Below, piece by piece: positions 1-8,805 of a DNA stretch of 64,000 nt; the first letter of the stretch is position 1; the number at the start of each line of letters is the position of its first letter. The translations under genes and the position numbers were made by a program. The stretch is from Candidatus Corynebacterium faecigallinarum (GTDB lineage Bacteria > Actinomycetota > Actinomycetes > Mycobacteriales > Mycobacteriaceae): positions 1-64,000 of the forward strand of contig DWVP01000009.1 in assembly GCA_019120175.1 (NCBI GenBank), given 5' to 3'. The notes beneath the pieces are model-generated. The model did not search any database. It saw only the letters and a program-made list of their open reading frames with translations, and was not told the origin of the DNA.

Positions 1-10
1 TTCTGTTTAA

Positions 11-131
11 GTTTGTCGGTGGTTTTAGCGGCGGGGTCACGCCCGGTCCCTTTCCGAACCCGGAAGCTAAGCCTGCCTGCGCCGATGGTACTGCACCTGG
101 GAGGGTGTGGGAGAGTAGGTCGCCGCCGGCA
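11..131 (+). rRNA. rrf: 5S ribosomal RNA
   Basis: The stretch contains the conserved 5S core (CCGAACCCGGAAGCTAAG) and the 3' part (GATGGTACTGCACCTGGGAG, then GGTGTGGGAGAGTAGGTC). The ends pair, so the limits are set by the terminal stem and are accurate to a few bases. It would be the last gene of an rRNA operon whose 16S and 23S genes lie before the window. No T-rich terminator is obvious after it. Confidence 0.93.
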
Positions 132-464
132 CTTATCTTGTGGCTGTTGAGGTCCTGGTTGCTGATGATCCTGTGTGGATCGTCGGCGGCCGGGGCCTTC
201 AGTCGTTTTTTGGGGGATGTCGGTTTTGTGGGGCATGTGGTGCGGCAGCAGGGCGCTCACCCCGGGGTGGGGACCTTCGGTGTGTGGGGGCGACCCGAAC
301 TGAGCATGGATCCGCTGAAGCCGGGGATTCGCGGCATCGATGCTCACTTCGGGTCGGCGCCGTGCTCCGGGTGCCGCGCTCCGGATGCGTTGGCGAAGGT
401 TGCGCATGAGCGCGCAATGTTGTCGAGCTGTGAGAAATCCAGCCCCCGGGGCCTTCAGTTGCCC
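132..464. other. Intergenic stretch without a supported gene
   Basis: Short open frames exist on both strands but overlap one another, lack ribosome binding sites and encode Arg/Pro/Gly-rich sequence typical of chance frames in GC-rich DNA. I see no RNA gene or repeat here. The end of the stretch carries the promoter of the lipase gene. Confidence 0.5.
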
Positions 465-470
465 TATAGT
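465..470 (+). promoter_or_regulatory. -10 element of the lipase gene (leaderless)
   Basis: TATAGT ends six bases before the ATG at 477, so transcription should begin at or next to the start codon. No ribosome binding site precedes the gene. The -35 region is not recognisable. Confidence 0.6.
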
Positions 471-476
471 TAGTTC

Positions 477-1583
477 ATGTCACATAAGGACGCAACTAAT
501 GCTATTACGACAGCACGGGCACGAGTCAGTGTCCTCGCTGTAAGTGCTGCGCTTGTCGTTTCCACTGCAGCGCTTTCTCCGGCGGTAGCGGGGACCGCCG
601 GCCCTACGGCCGCCGGGAACGTCTCGTACGCTGCCGGCACGACCGACCCCGCCGCAGATCAGGTTGATAACTTTCAGGTAGCCGAGCGGACCGCCGAACA
701 GGCACCGCGTCCCGCGAATCCCGTCACCGCACAGCAGGCGGGGAACATCAGTCAGCAGGAACCCCACCGGAGTCCCCCTGGCGCGAACGACTGGCACTGC
801 AAACCCACTGGGCAGAACCCCTATCCCGTCGTCCTGATTCACGGGACCTGGGGCAGTGCCTACAGCACTTTCGCGGGGTTGTCGGCCGAGCTCAAGGCCG
901 ACGGTCATTGTGTGTACGCCACGAACTTCGGTGCAGCGTCGGTCATGGAGAAGGGTGGCATCCAGGCGGCTCAGCCTGCGGCCTTCGCCACCGGCGACAT
1001 CGCGGACTCGGCCGTAGAAATGGGCGAGTTCATTGACCGGGTCCTCGCCAGCACCGGCGCGGAACAAGCGAACCTCGTCGGTCATTCACAGGGTGGCGTG
1101 GTCGCCCGCCAGTACACAAAGTTCAACGGCGGAGCGGACAAGGTCAATCACATCGTCACCTTGGGCGCTACCAACAACGGCACGACCATGAATGGAATCT
1201 CGGAGCTCTACGACATCGTCTCCGGCACCGGTGTGGACATCGATACGCCGCTGGACCATATCGTTGGGGTGGCAGGAATGCAGCAACTCGTGGGATCGCC
1301 CTTCATCACTGAGTTGAACGCCGACGGGCACACCGTGCCAGGAATCGACTACACCGTCATTGGCTCGGTCAACGACCAGGTGTCGACTCCTTATGCGGCG
1401 ACGTTCCTTGAGGCCGGTCCCGGCTCAGAGGTGGACAACGTCACCCTGCAGCACTCCTGCGCCATCGACCAGTCCGACCACAGTTCGATGATGTATTCGC
1501 CACATACCTACGACATCGTTCGGGAAGCGTTGACCCCGGGAACAGTCCCCGAGGATGCCCGTCGCTGCACAGCACACTCCTAG
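477..1583 (+). CDS. Secreted triacylglycerol lipase, alpha/beta hydrolase
   Basis: This 368-residue protein has an N-terminal signal sequence (hydrophobic stretch about residues 17-38 ending in a small-residue cleavage site), a low-complexity linker and an alpha/beta hydrolase domain from about residue 115. The oxyanion strand reads VVLIHGTWGS and the nucleophile elbow GHSQGG puts the catalytic serine at about residue 204. It resembles the actinobacterial secreted lipase family (LIP type) that hydrolyses acylglycerols outside the cell. A His near HSSMMYSPHTYD is a candidate triad member. The substrate cannot be read from sequence. The gene stands alone next to the rRNA operon, convergent with the pseudouridine synthase. 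Confidence 0.85.
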   Translation: MSHKDATNAITTARARVSVLAVSAALVVSTAALSPAVAGTAGPTAAGNVSYAAGTTDPAADQVDNFQVAERTAEQAPRPANPVTAQQAGNISQQEPHRSPPGANDWHCKPTGQNPYPVVLIHGTWGSAYSTFAGLSAELKADGHCVYATNFGAASVMEKGGIQAAQPAAFATGDIADSAVEMGEFIDRVLASTGAEQANLVGHSQGGVVARQYTKFNGGADKVNHIVTLGATNNGTTMNGISELYDIVSGTGVDIDTPLDHIVGVAGMQQLVGSPFITELNADGHTVPGIDYTVIGSVNDQVSTPYAATFLEAGPGSEVDNVTLQHSCAIDQSDHSSMMYSPHTYDIVREALTPGTVPEDARRCTAHS

Positions 1584-1597
1584 TCGGAACCTGCCGA

Positions 1598-2710
1598 CTA
1601 CCGTCGGAACTCGCGTGGCTCGCCGCTCAGCGGGTCGATGAAACGCATCGCCGCAGCCGTCAGACCCATCGGTGCACTGAAGTCCTCATCCGCCACCGCC
1701 GGCACGAAAGGCATCGGAGCATCGACGTCCCACAATGCCTCGTCGCTCAACGGGCCGTACAACGGGTCGTTGACGATCGGGACACCGAAGAGGCGCATAT
1801 TCACCCGGAGCTGATGGGTGCGGCCGCTGTGTGGCTCGAGCGTCCACACCACAGCATCGTCACCAGTGATGCACTCACTGCTGACGCCGCCTTCGCCGCT
1901 GGCACTGCCGTTCCCCGGCGCACTTCTCCGCACGAGCCGGACACCCGTCACCCGCGTCTCACTGTTCGGCTCGCCGGCCTCGAGGTAGGTGGTCATCCGG
2001 CCCCGCAGCTTGATCATCCGGTGGCGCAGTACCCACGGCGCGTCCTCGGTCGGTGCGTCCAACACGGTCGCGGGGCGCCGGTAACCGAGCGCGCCAGCCG
2101 GCACCGGGAACGACTCATCCGTCGTCCCCTCCAGGGAATCGCCGGAGGAGAACCACCCCGCGGGCACCGGTGTCACCGCCTCGTAGGTCTTCACGACCTC
2201 GCGTGCCTCGAAGAGACGCTGGTAGGCCCCGCGCACCGACGGATCAACGGTAAACAGCAGGACGCCCCTGGTCAGCCGGTCCAGTCGGTGCGCCGGTGAC
2301 AGGGTCGACAGACCGAATTGCCGCCGCGCCCGGACGACCGCGGTCTCGGTGATGTGCTGGCCACGCGGCAAGGTCGACATGAACGTCGGCTTGTCGACGA
2401 CCAGGAGGTGCTCGTCACGGTGGATCTCCCGCAGCTCACCGGGGACGACCCGCTCGGGGGCCGGACGCCGGTAGAACCAGATGAACTCCCCGGCGGGCAC
2501 CACCGAGGTGGGCGACAACCTGGTGCCGTCATCGAGCCGTACCAGTCCCTCCGCGAAGCGCTCACGTAGTGCCGTGTCATCGTCGGTGGGGTCGTGATGC
2601 TGTTGAGTGTCGATCAGGTGCCGCACAATGACCCGTGCGCTGCCGGAATGTTCGACACGCACCCGTGACGGATTCAGGCCGTCCGCTATTGGTAGCGGTG
2701 GGTTCCTCAC
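1598..2710 (-). CDS. RluA-family RNA pseudouridine synthase
   Basis: The 370-residue protein contains the RluA-family catalytic motif HRLDRLTRGVLLF, whose Asp is the nucleophile in uridine isomerisation, and the later motif GRTHQLRV. It should convert specific uridines in rRNA or tRNA to pseudouridine in the cytoplasm. The N-terminal part before the catalytic domain is S4-like in length. The start lies only 15 bases from the divergent 40-residue peptide gene, so their promoters overlap. The exact RNA target cannot be predicted. Confidence 0.85.
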   Translation of the reverse strand: MRNPPLPIADGLNPSRVRVEHSGSARVIVRHLIDTQQHHDPTDDDTALRERFAEGLVRLDDGTRLSPTSVVPAGEFIWFYRRPAPERVVPGELREIHRDEHLLVVDKPTFMSTLPRGQHITETAVVRARRQFGLSTLSPAHRLDRLTRGVLLFTVDPSVRGAYQRLFEAREVVKTYEAVTPVPAGWFSSGDSLEGTTDESFPVPAGALGYRRPATVLDAPTEDAPWVLRHRMIKLRGRMTTYLEAGEPNSETRVTGVRLVRRSAPGNGSASGEGGVSSECITGDDAVVWTLEPHSGRTHQLRVNMRLFGVPIVNDPLYGPLSDEALWDVDAPMPFVPAVADEDFSAPMGLTAAAMRFIDPLSGEPREFRR

Positions 2711-2718
2711 GCTAAGCT
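2689..2718 (+). promoter_or_regulatory. Promoter of the 40-residue peptide gene
   Basis: TTGGTA at 2689-2694 and TAAGCT at 2713-2718 are separated by 18 bases. The -10 ends seven bases before the ATG at 2726, so the transcript would be leaderless. The promoter overlaps the 5' end of the divergent pseudouridine synthase gene. Confidence 0.55.
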
Positions 2719-2725
2719 CCTAGAC

Positions 2726-2848
2726 ATGGATCTCTCAATCATCACTGACTTCCTGGCCACCGGTTTCGGACGCATCGTTCTGCAGGGTCTGCAGTTCATC
2801 TACGAGCTGTTGTATCCGAGCAACGCTCCGGGCGTACCGGGACCGTAA
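2726..2848 (+). CDS. 40-residue hydrophobic peptide, candidate mycomembrane peptide
   Basis: The short frame encodes a peptide beginning MDLSIITDFLATG and ending in APGVPGP. It has no signal peptide, has a mixed hydrophobic and amphipathic core and is preceded by a good leaderless promoter. In length, acidic or hydrophobic nature and MDLS start it resembles the small signal-less mycomembrane proteins of Corynebacterium (PorA, PorH, ProtX), some of which are O-mycoloylated on serine. This likeness is by eye only. A hairpin follows the gene. The alternative is a conserved small peptide of other function. Confidence 0.55.
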   Translation: MDLSIITDFLATGFGRIVLQGLQFIYELLYPSNAPGVPGP

Positions 2849-2910
2849 TCCCTCCCCGTTACCTTACTACCCCCGACTGGTGCACCCGATTTCCGGGTGT
2901 AGCCTGGTGA

Positions 2911-2932
2911 CCCTCCCCCTCTCGGGGGGAGG
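2911..2932 (+). terminator. Hairpin after the small peptide gene
   Basis: CCTCCCC pairs with GGGGAGG around a short loop. No T tract follows, so termination is only probable. Confidence 0.4.
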
Positions 2933-3006
2933 ATCACTGCACGAATGGGCGCTTTGGGGGGATACTGGGAGGTGGAGAACAGTCACCAAAAGGAAAGGGG
3001 TCCGTG

Positions 3007-3915
3007 ATGTCGGACACCAAGGCAACCAATGAAATCGTCGTCGCTGTCGACGGGTCTGATGCCGGTACCGCGGCGGTCGCTTGGGCGGCCAATGCAGCTA
3101 CCAAGCGTGGCGCACCGCTGAAGCTCGTCACCGCCTACACCATGCCCCAGTTCATGTACGCCGACGGCATGGTGCCGCCGCAGGAGCTCTACGACGAGCT
3201 CGAGAACGAGGCTATGGACAAGATCAACAACGCCCGTGACCAGATCAGCGCTGTTGACCCCAACATTGCGGTCAGTCACTACGTTGCCGAGGCAACCCCG
3301 ATCGACCTGCTGCTGCAGGTGTCGGAGGATGCCGACATGGTCGTCATGGGTTCCCGTGGTCTCGGCGGACTGTCCGGCCTGGTGCTCGGTTCGGTGTCCT
3401 CCGCCGTCGTCGCGCACGCTGCTTCTCCCGTCGTGGTGGTCCGCAAGGACAACGACGTCTCCCCGGAGACCAAGTACGGTCCGGTCGTCGTCGGTGTTGA
3501 CGGCTCCGACATCTCGCGTGAGGCCCTGGCCTACGCCTTCCGTGAGGCGGACGCCCGCGGAGCCACCTTGCGTGCGGTCCACAGCTGGGCGGACGCTCAG
3601 GTCCAGACCAGCCTCGTCGGCCTGGCTGCGGTCCAGAGCCAGCTCGATGCGATGAGCGCTCAGGAGCGCAAGATCCTGGAAGACGAGCTCGCCCCGTACC
3701 GCGAGAAGTACCCGAACGTCCAGGTCGAGGAGGTCGTCGAGCGCGATCGCCCGATCCAGGTGCTCAAGGAGAACTCCGAGGATGCTCAGCTGCTGGTCCT
3801 GGGCTCGCACGGTCGCGGTGGCTTCCGCGGCATGCTGCTCGGTTCCACCTCGCGCGCGCTGCTGCAGTACGCACCGTGCCCGATGATGGTTGTCCGTCCG
3901 TCGTCCAAGAAGTAG
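3007..3915 (+). CDS. Universal stress protein, two Usp domains
   Basis: The product has two tandem UspA domains, about residues 8-150 and 158-300. Each starts with a VVAVDGSD or VVVGVDGSD strand and ends with the nucleotide-binding pattern G-x2-G-x9-G(S/T), seen as GSRGLGGLSGLVLGSVS and GSHGRGGFRGMLLGSTS. Such proteins bind ATP and support stress survival. I chose the ATG at 3007 because the strong site AAAGGAAAGGGG ends six bases before it. A GTG at 3004 in the same frame would be too close. A hairpin follows, so the gene is probably transcribed alone. Confidence 0.9.
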   Translation: MSDTKATNEIVVAVDGSDAGTAAVAWAANAATKRGAPLKLVTAYTMPQFMYADGMVPPQELYDELENEAMDKINNARDQISAVDPNIAVSHYVAEATPIDLLLQVSEDADMVVMGSRGLGGLSGLVLGSVSSAVVAHAASPVVVVRKDNDVSPETKYGPVVVGVDGSDISREALAYAFREADARGATLRAVHSWADAQVQTSLVGLAAVQSQLDAMSAQERKILEDELAPYREKYPNVQVEEVVERDRPIQVLKENSEDAQLLVLGSHGRGGFRGMLLGSTSRALLQYAPCPMMVVRPSSKK

Positions 3916-3937
3916 GAACGCGTCAGGACGCACCACT

Positions 3938-3964
3938 GCCGCCGCCGACATTGTCGGCGGCGGC
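3938..3964 (+). terminator. Hairpin terminator after the Usp gene
   Basis: GCCGCCGCCGA and TCGGCGGCGGC form an 11-base-pair stem with a five-base loop, followed by TTATG. Confidence 0.6.
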
Positions 3965-4123
3965 TTATGTGCTTGTGCGGTGCGTCACGCGTGTAAGCTT
4001 GGCGCACAGCAACAACGCCGACGGCAGCAATATTCCGGGCGTCGTTCCGCACGACGTTCCGCGCAGTGTTCGACACTGCCTCACGCACGCACCCCCAATC
4101 CGACAGTGAAGGAAGGACGAGAC

Positions 4124-4795
4124 ATGGCCAGCACCGGTTCCTCGACGAGCAATGGTGGCAGCATGTCTGGTTCCACAGCGAAGGGGGCCAAGGGGGGTTC
4201 CCGGCGTCGTGACCGTCCGGGACCGCGTCAGCGACTGCTGGCCAGCGCGACTGAGCTTTTCACCACCGAAGGTATCCGGGTGATCGGCATCGACCGGATC
4301 CTGCGTGAGGCGGACGTGGCGAAAGCCAGCCTGTATTCACTGTTCGGTTCCAAAGACAACCTGGTGGTGGCCTACATCGAAGAGCTCGACCGGTCCTGGC
4401 GCCAGCAGTGGGAGGAGATGTGTGAGGAACTGCCGAAGCCGGAGGACCGGATTCTTGCGTTCTTCGACATGTGCATCGCCAGTCAGCCGGGAGAGAACTT
4501 CCGGGGATCGCATTTCCAGAACGCAGCCAGTGAGTACCCGCGTCCCGACACCGACAGTGAGCGACGCATTCGCGAGGCTGCACTGGAGCACCGACGCTGG
4601 TGTCGAGACACGATGGCGGACCTGCTCACCGAGAAGTTCGGCTATGCCTCCCGGACGCTGGCCGACCAGCTGATGGTGTTCCTGGACGGTGGCATTGCGG
4701 GGGCGAAGATGAGCCGCGCGGTCACGCCGCTGGAGACTGCCCGCGAGCTGGCCAAGCAGCTGCTCTACACCGCCCCCATGATGTATTCGATCTAG
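4124..4795 (+). CDS. TetR-family transcriptional regulator
   Basis: The 223-residue protein opens with a Gly/Ser-rich basic tail (about 30 residues), followed by a TetR DNA-binding domain: RQRLLASATELFTTEG, the turn IDRILREADVAKASLYSLFGSKDNLVV. The C-terminal helical part would bind an effector and dimerise. The open frame extends further upstream, but GAAGGAAGG just before the ATG at 4124 fixes this start. Its target genes are not evident: the Usp gene lies upstream and the next gene is convergent. Confidence 0.85.
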   Translation: MASTGSSTSNGGSMSGSTAKGAKGGSRRRDRPGPRQRLLASATELFTTEGIRVIGIDRILREADVAKASLYSLFGSKDNLVVAYIEELDRSWRQQWEEMCEELPKPEDRILAFFDMCIASQPGENFRGSHFQNAASEYPRPDTDSERRIREAALEHRRWCRDTMADLLTEKFGYASRTLADQLMVFLDGGIAGAKMSRAVTPLETARELAKQLLYTAPMMYSI

Positions 4796-4828
4796 CGACC
4801 GGCACTTACCGTCCGGCCCCGCCGCCGG

Positions 4829-6274
4829 TCACTCCGCCAAACGGTGGCGCCCCCGGTAGGGTTTTTCATCGGGTTCCGAAGGTCCCGAAGGCTCAGCAGG
4901 TTCCGCGGGGGCCGTGGTTTCCGCGGGCTCGGCGGTGGGGGCTTGCTGGTCAGCGGCAGGGGTCTCTTCGACGACACCCTCGGCAACCTCCTCCGTCGGG
5001 GTGCCCTCGGGGATTGCCGCACCTGCGGCTTCTGTCGTCGTGTCCTCCGTCGTCTCCTCCGTCGGGGCGCTTTCCGGCCCCTCGGCGCCTGCAGCCTTCG
5101 CCGCCTTCTGCTCCGCACGGCGCTTGGCCCGGATCGCCCGCTCGGCCTGCATAACTTCCTTCTGGCGGGCCTTACGCTTCTCCTTCTCCAGCTTCTCGCG
5201 GTTCACGACCTGGGCCACGGACTCCTTGTCATCGGCATGCTCCTTCAGCAGCGCGTCCCTCTCCGCCGCTGCGCTCTGACGGACCTCTTCCAGCGCGCTG
5301 TGGTTCATCGTGTAGTCCAGCTCCGAGATCCGTGCGTCGCGGGAGGCCGCGCGCCGTTCCAGGCCGGCCTGTGCCTCCTTGGCCTCGACCCGTCGGGCCT
5401 TGCGTCCTTCGCCGACGGCACGCCGGTGCGTCCGGAACTCCTCCGTGTACGGCACCTGACGGTCCAGCACCACGTGCAGGCTCACGTTCTGCACCATCGT
5501 CCACAGGTTGTTCATCACCCAGTAGCACAGGATCGCGACCGGGGCGGGGCCGAGCAGGCCGAACAGCAGCGGCACGGACACCGCGATACCGGTGAGCACG
5601 AACATCATCCGGAAGATCACCCGGGCGGTCGCGTTGTCCTCGTCCAGGGTCATCCAGTTGCGGTAGATCGAGTAGGCCATGTTCGCGCTGGTGAAAATGG
5701 CCGCGGCGATGCACAGCGGCAGGGCGAGCCGGAGAACCTCGGAGCCGGTGGTGCCCAGGAAGTCGAAGCGTTCGTCGCTCATCGCCACGTACGCCGTCAA
5801 CGGGATCCCGAAGATCTCGGCCTGCAGGAAGTCCGAGACCTCCGTGCTGTTGAGGGCACCGATTCCGGAGTGTGAGGCGGCTTCCAGGTCCTGCGGTCGC
5901 GCCACCTGCAGCAGGAGGCGGTACAGCCCGATGAAGATCGGCAGCTGGATCAGGGCCGGCACGCAGCCGTCCCGCACCCGGTAGCCCTCGGCCTTCTGCA
6001 GCTCACGACGTTTGGCCAGCAGTTCCTTGCGGTCGGCGGAGGTGAACCGGTCGGCGTACTCCGCGTCGAGGGCGGCCATCGCCGGACGCAGGTTCACCAG
6101 TACACGGGTTGACCGGTACGCGCGGTAGGCGAACGGCAGCAGGATCAGGCGGACCGTGACCACCAGTAGCGCGATGGACAGCGTCCAGGCCGGAATGTCC
6201 GACATGCCGACTGCGGTCAGGACCAGGTGCCACAGCTTCAGCACACCGGAAACCGGATACTCGATGAACTCCAC
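4829..6274 (-). CDS. YidC/Oxa1-family membrane protein insertase
   Basis: The protein (about 481 residues) has the YidC pattern: an N-terminal membrane segment near WTLSIALLVVTVRLILLPF, the charged loop with basic residues (RSTRVLVNLRP), then LIQLPIFIGLYRLLL and three further membrane segments. The long C-terminal tail is charged, then Ala/Pro/Glu/Thr-rich, and ends YRGRHRLAE. It inserts proteins into the cytoplasmic membrane. The usual yidC lies next to rnpA and rpmH at oriC, so this is probably a second copy. I chose GTG 6274, six bases after a TATCCT on the same strand. An ATG at 6298 would add eight residues. Confidence 0.82.
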   Translation of the reverse strand: MEFIEYPVSGVLKLWHLVLTAVGMSDIPAWTLSIALLVVTVRLILLPFAYRAYRSTRVLVNLRPAMAALDAEYADRFTSADRKELLAKRRELQKAEGYRVRDGCVPALIQLPIFIGLYRLLLQVARPQDLEAASHSGIGALNSTEVSDFLQAEIFGIPLTAYVAMSDERFDFLGTTGSEVLRLALPLCIAAAIFTSANMAYSIYRNWMTLDEDNATARVIFRMMFVLTGIAVSVPLLFGLLGPAPVAILCYWVMNNLWTMVQNVSLHVVLDRQVPYTEEFRTHRRAVGEGRKARRVEAKEAQAGLERRAASRDARISELDYTMNHSALEEVRQSAAAERDALLKEHADDKESVAQVVNREKLEKEKRKARQKEVMQAERAIRAKRRAEQKAAKAAGAEGPESAPTEETTEDTTTEAAGAAIPEGTPTEEVAEGVVEETPAADQQAPTAEPAETTAPAEPAEPSGPSEPDEKPYRGRHRLAE

Positions 6275-6280
6275 GTGTCG

Positions 6281-6286
6281 AGGATA
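6281..6286 (-). promoter_or_regulatory. -10 element of the YidC gene (leaderless)
   Basis: TATCCT on the minus strand ends six bases before the GTG at 6274. It supports that start over the ATG at 6298, which lies upstream of the element. Confidence 0.45.
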
Positions 6287-6379
6287 CTGTGTTCGCATGG
6301 GCAATGAAGATGCAGTGCGTGATTCACGACTGATCAGGGCTGGTTTTGCGACGCGATCAGTTTTCTTCTGGGCTCCACC

Positions 6380-7730
6380 ATGTGGTCTGCGACGCATCCG
6401 GACGACGGCTCCGCGCGACTGGTATTCATCGCGTCGTTGGCGTTCGGGCTGGTCGCGGCCTACGGACTGACACGACCGGTTCTGCTGCACCTGCGGGGCA
6501 GGGCAGTCTGGATGCTCACCCTCACGGTGCTGTGGGTGGTATTGGCGGTGCTGGAACCGACCGCGAACTATATGGTGGTCGCCCTGTTCGCCCTCTACCT
6601 CTACCGACTGTCGCTGTGGTGGGGTGTGGCGGCGACCCTGGTGGTCATCCCATCGCCGCGGGTCTGGGGTTGCTCGCCGTCGGGGGCCAAGCATCGGGGC
6701 GGTCATCGGCCCGGTGATGGCAGGTTTCGTCGCCATGGCAGTGGCGGTCATCGTCGAGGAGGTCTTCATGGTCAGCGAGGACCGGCGGGAGCTCATCGAT
6801 GAACTCATATTCACCCGGAGTCGGCGCGCGGAGTCGGAGCGGGAGGCTGGCGTGGCCGCGGAACGTCAGCGCGTGGCGCACGAGATCCACGACACCGTCG
6901 CCCAGGGGCTCTCCAGTATCCAGATGCTGCTGTACGCCGCCGAGCGAGACATTTCGGACGATTCCTCGGCACTCGACCGGTTACAGTTCGCCCGGAAGGT
7001 GGCCGCCGAGAACCTGCGGGACACCCGCGCCATCATCGCCGCGCTGCAGCCCCGGGCGTTGCAGGATGGCACGCTGACCGATGCCCCGCGTCGTCTCGCG
7101 ACCACCACCGAAGAGAATTTCCCGGGGCTCACGGTCGATGTCACCGTGGGCCACCGCTCGGATTCCGGTGCCCTCACCCCGGGGACGCTCGAGGTGTCCC
7201 CGCCGATCAGGGTGAAGTCGGTGCTACTGCGGATTGCGCAGTCGGCGATGGCGAATGTCCGGCATCACTCCGCGGCATCACTGGTGCGGGTCACGGTGGT
7301 CGCCGACATCCCCGCTGGCCTGGTGGAGATGGAGATCGTCGATGACGGCCGCGGATTCGACGTCTCCTCGGCTCTCGGCGAGGTGTCCGGTCGGGCCCAG
7401 GGTGGGCACATCTGCCTGTTGACGATGCGGCAGCGCGCGGCGAGTATCGGGGCCAGCGTCCAACTCGAGTCCGCCCCAGGGCAGGGGACGGTCGTGCGCA
7501 CCAGTGCACCGCTGGACGGCCACCGACTAGAATCACACCGCCCCCATCGCCCCGCATCCGGGAGTGCCTGTCCAGGATCCGTGTACTGCTCGCTGATGAC
7601 CAGTACATTGTCCGGATGGGATTGCGTGCGGTCCTGGAGAGCGCGGACGACATCGAGATCGTCGGGGAGGTCGAGACCGCCGATGGCGCGGTGCAGGCGG
7701 TCCAGCGGATCGAGGTGGATGTTGTCCTGA
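6380..7730 (+). pseudogene. Frameshifted sensor histidine kinase (NarL-type system)
   Basis: The frame from ATG 6380 encodes several membrane segments up to about 6655. The homologous reading then continues one frame over (PIAAGLGLLAVGG) and a third frame takes over near 6700 (SIGAVIGPVMAGF). Each change fits one missing base, the first in a C run (CCATC for CCCATC). The last frame carries an intact HisKA_3 box (RVAHEIHDTVAQG) and HATPase (VDDGRGFD) region. It then runs out of frame into the regulator gene to 7730, while another frame would stop at 7528-7530. As written it cannot give a full kinase. It pairs with the damaged regulator downstream. Confidence 0.7.
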
Positions 7731-8304
7731 TGGATCTGCGGTTCGGGGTGGGCGCGTCCGGGCATCAGGTGGAATCCGGGGCGCAGGCAACCGCCAGAAT
7801 CCTCGCACTGGATCTGGAGAGTGCGCCGAATATTCTGGTCGTCACAAATTATGATTCGGACGGTAGCATTCTCGGCGCTGTCGAAGCAGGTGCGGTGGGC
7901 TACCTCTTGAAGGACGCCCCGCCGGAAGAATTGACTGATGCTGTGCGAAGTGCTGCCGCAGGAACACCGACAATGTCGGGTTCGGTGGCGCACCGGTTGG
8001 AATACCGTGACCGGGAGGCGGCGTCGTCCCTGTCGGCCAGGGAAATAGAGGTTCTGCAGGAAGTCGCCCACGGGAAATCTAACCGGCAGATAGGCGCCGA
8101 CCTATTCCTGTCTGAAGCGACAGTTAAATCCCATCTGGTTCATATTTACAACAAGATGGGGTGCGGTCCCGGACGTCTGCGGTTGCAGCTGCACGGGACG
8201 CCGGAATTCTGTGCCCCCCCCTGGGCGTCACAGTCATCACGGCCATCGCAGCCGTCACGGCCGTCACCGGCACCACGGGGCCGTCGCCGTGTGTCCCGGG
8301 GTGA
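7564..8304 (+). pseudogene. Frameshifted NarL/LuxR-family response regulator
   Basis: The receiver domain (RIRVLLADDQ, VVLMDLRF with the phospho-acceptor Asp, then LLKDA) and LuxR helix-turn-helix (LSAREIEVLQEVAHGKSNRQI, VKSHLVHIYNKMG) are clear. No ATG, GTG or TTG lies in frame before the receiver. GTG 7564 reads M-P-V-R-I-R-V if one C near 7573 is removed. At 8158-8161 one G is missing: adding it restores VRSRTSAVAAARDAGIL, the usual family ending, with the stop at 8302-8304. The pair is therefore broken as sequenced, at both ends of this gene. Confidence 0.7.
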
Positions 8305-8667
8305 CTAGCGGTCGGAGGGGTTCGCTGCCTCGTAGGCGGAGATGAGCTCGTGCGGGATCTGACCGCGGGTAGACACCTCATGGCCCTGCGCGCGGGCCCA
8401 CTCGCGGATACGACGGTTACGGGTCGGATCCGACTTCGCGCCCGTGGATGCGGCGCGCTGACGGCCACGGCCGGCAGTCTTGCTCACCTTCGTGGCGTAC
8501 GCGATGTACGGCTCCAGGTCAGCAGCGAACTTCTGGGCGTTCGCCTCGGAAAGATCCAGGACATAGGTGGTTCCCTGGTAGGAGAACTCAACGACGTTGA
8601 CCTCGTCGGCGGACAGCGGGGACTTGTCCAGATCGTCGTAGAACTGCACGATTTCCTTGCGGGCCAT
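8305..8667 (-). CDS. lsr2: Lsr2-family nucleoid-associated protein
   Basis: The 120-residue protein matches Lsr2: an N-terminal dimerisation domain (VQFYDDLDKSPLSADEV, VEFSYQGTTYVLDLS) and a C-terminal domain with RRIREWARAQGHEVSTRGQIP, whose RGQ hook binds the minor groove of AT-rich DNA. It silences horizontally acquired DNA (compare CgpS of C. glutamicum). GGAGG lies seven bases before the ATG. The region upstream (8700-8800) is markedly AT-rich and is a natural site for self-regulation. Its stop codon overlaps the end of the damaged response regulator. Confidence 0.93.
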   Translation of the reverse strand: MARKEIVQFYDDLDKSPLSADEVNVVEFSYQGTTYVLDLSEANAQKFAADLEPYIAYATKVSKTAGRGRQRAASTGAKSDPTRNRRIREWARAQGHEVSTRGQIPHELISAYEAANPSDR

Positions 8668-8805
8668 GATTTACCTCCGGTTGACTGCGGGTGATTCACC
8701 GAGAGTGTAACGTAATTGTTCTGCTAATGCCATTCAAATCGCAAGTCATAAAGAAACTTATTTACGACTCGACGATTCACATCATTCGATACTAAAAGCC
8801 CGGTG

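Noticed and set aside
8305..8667. Lsr2 gene as evidence of a nearby prophage or foreign island
   Set aside because: Lsr2 is a core corynebacterial protein; the neighbouring genes look ordinary apart from the decayed kinase pair.
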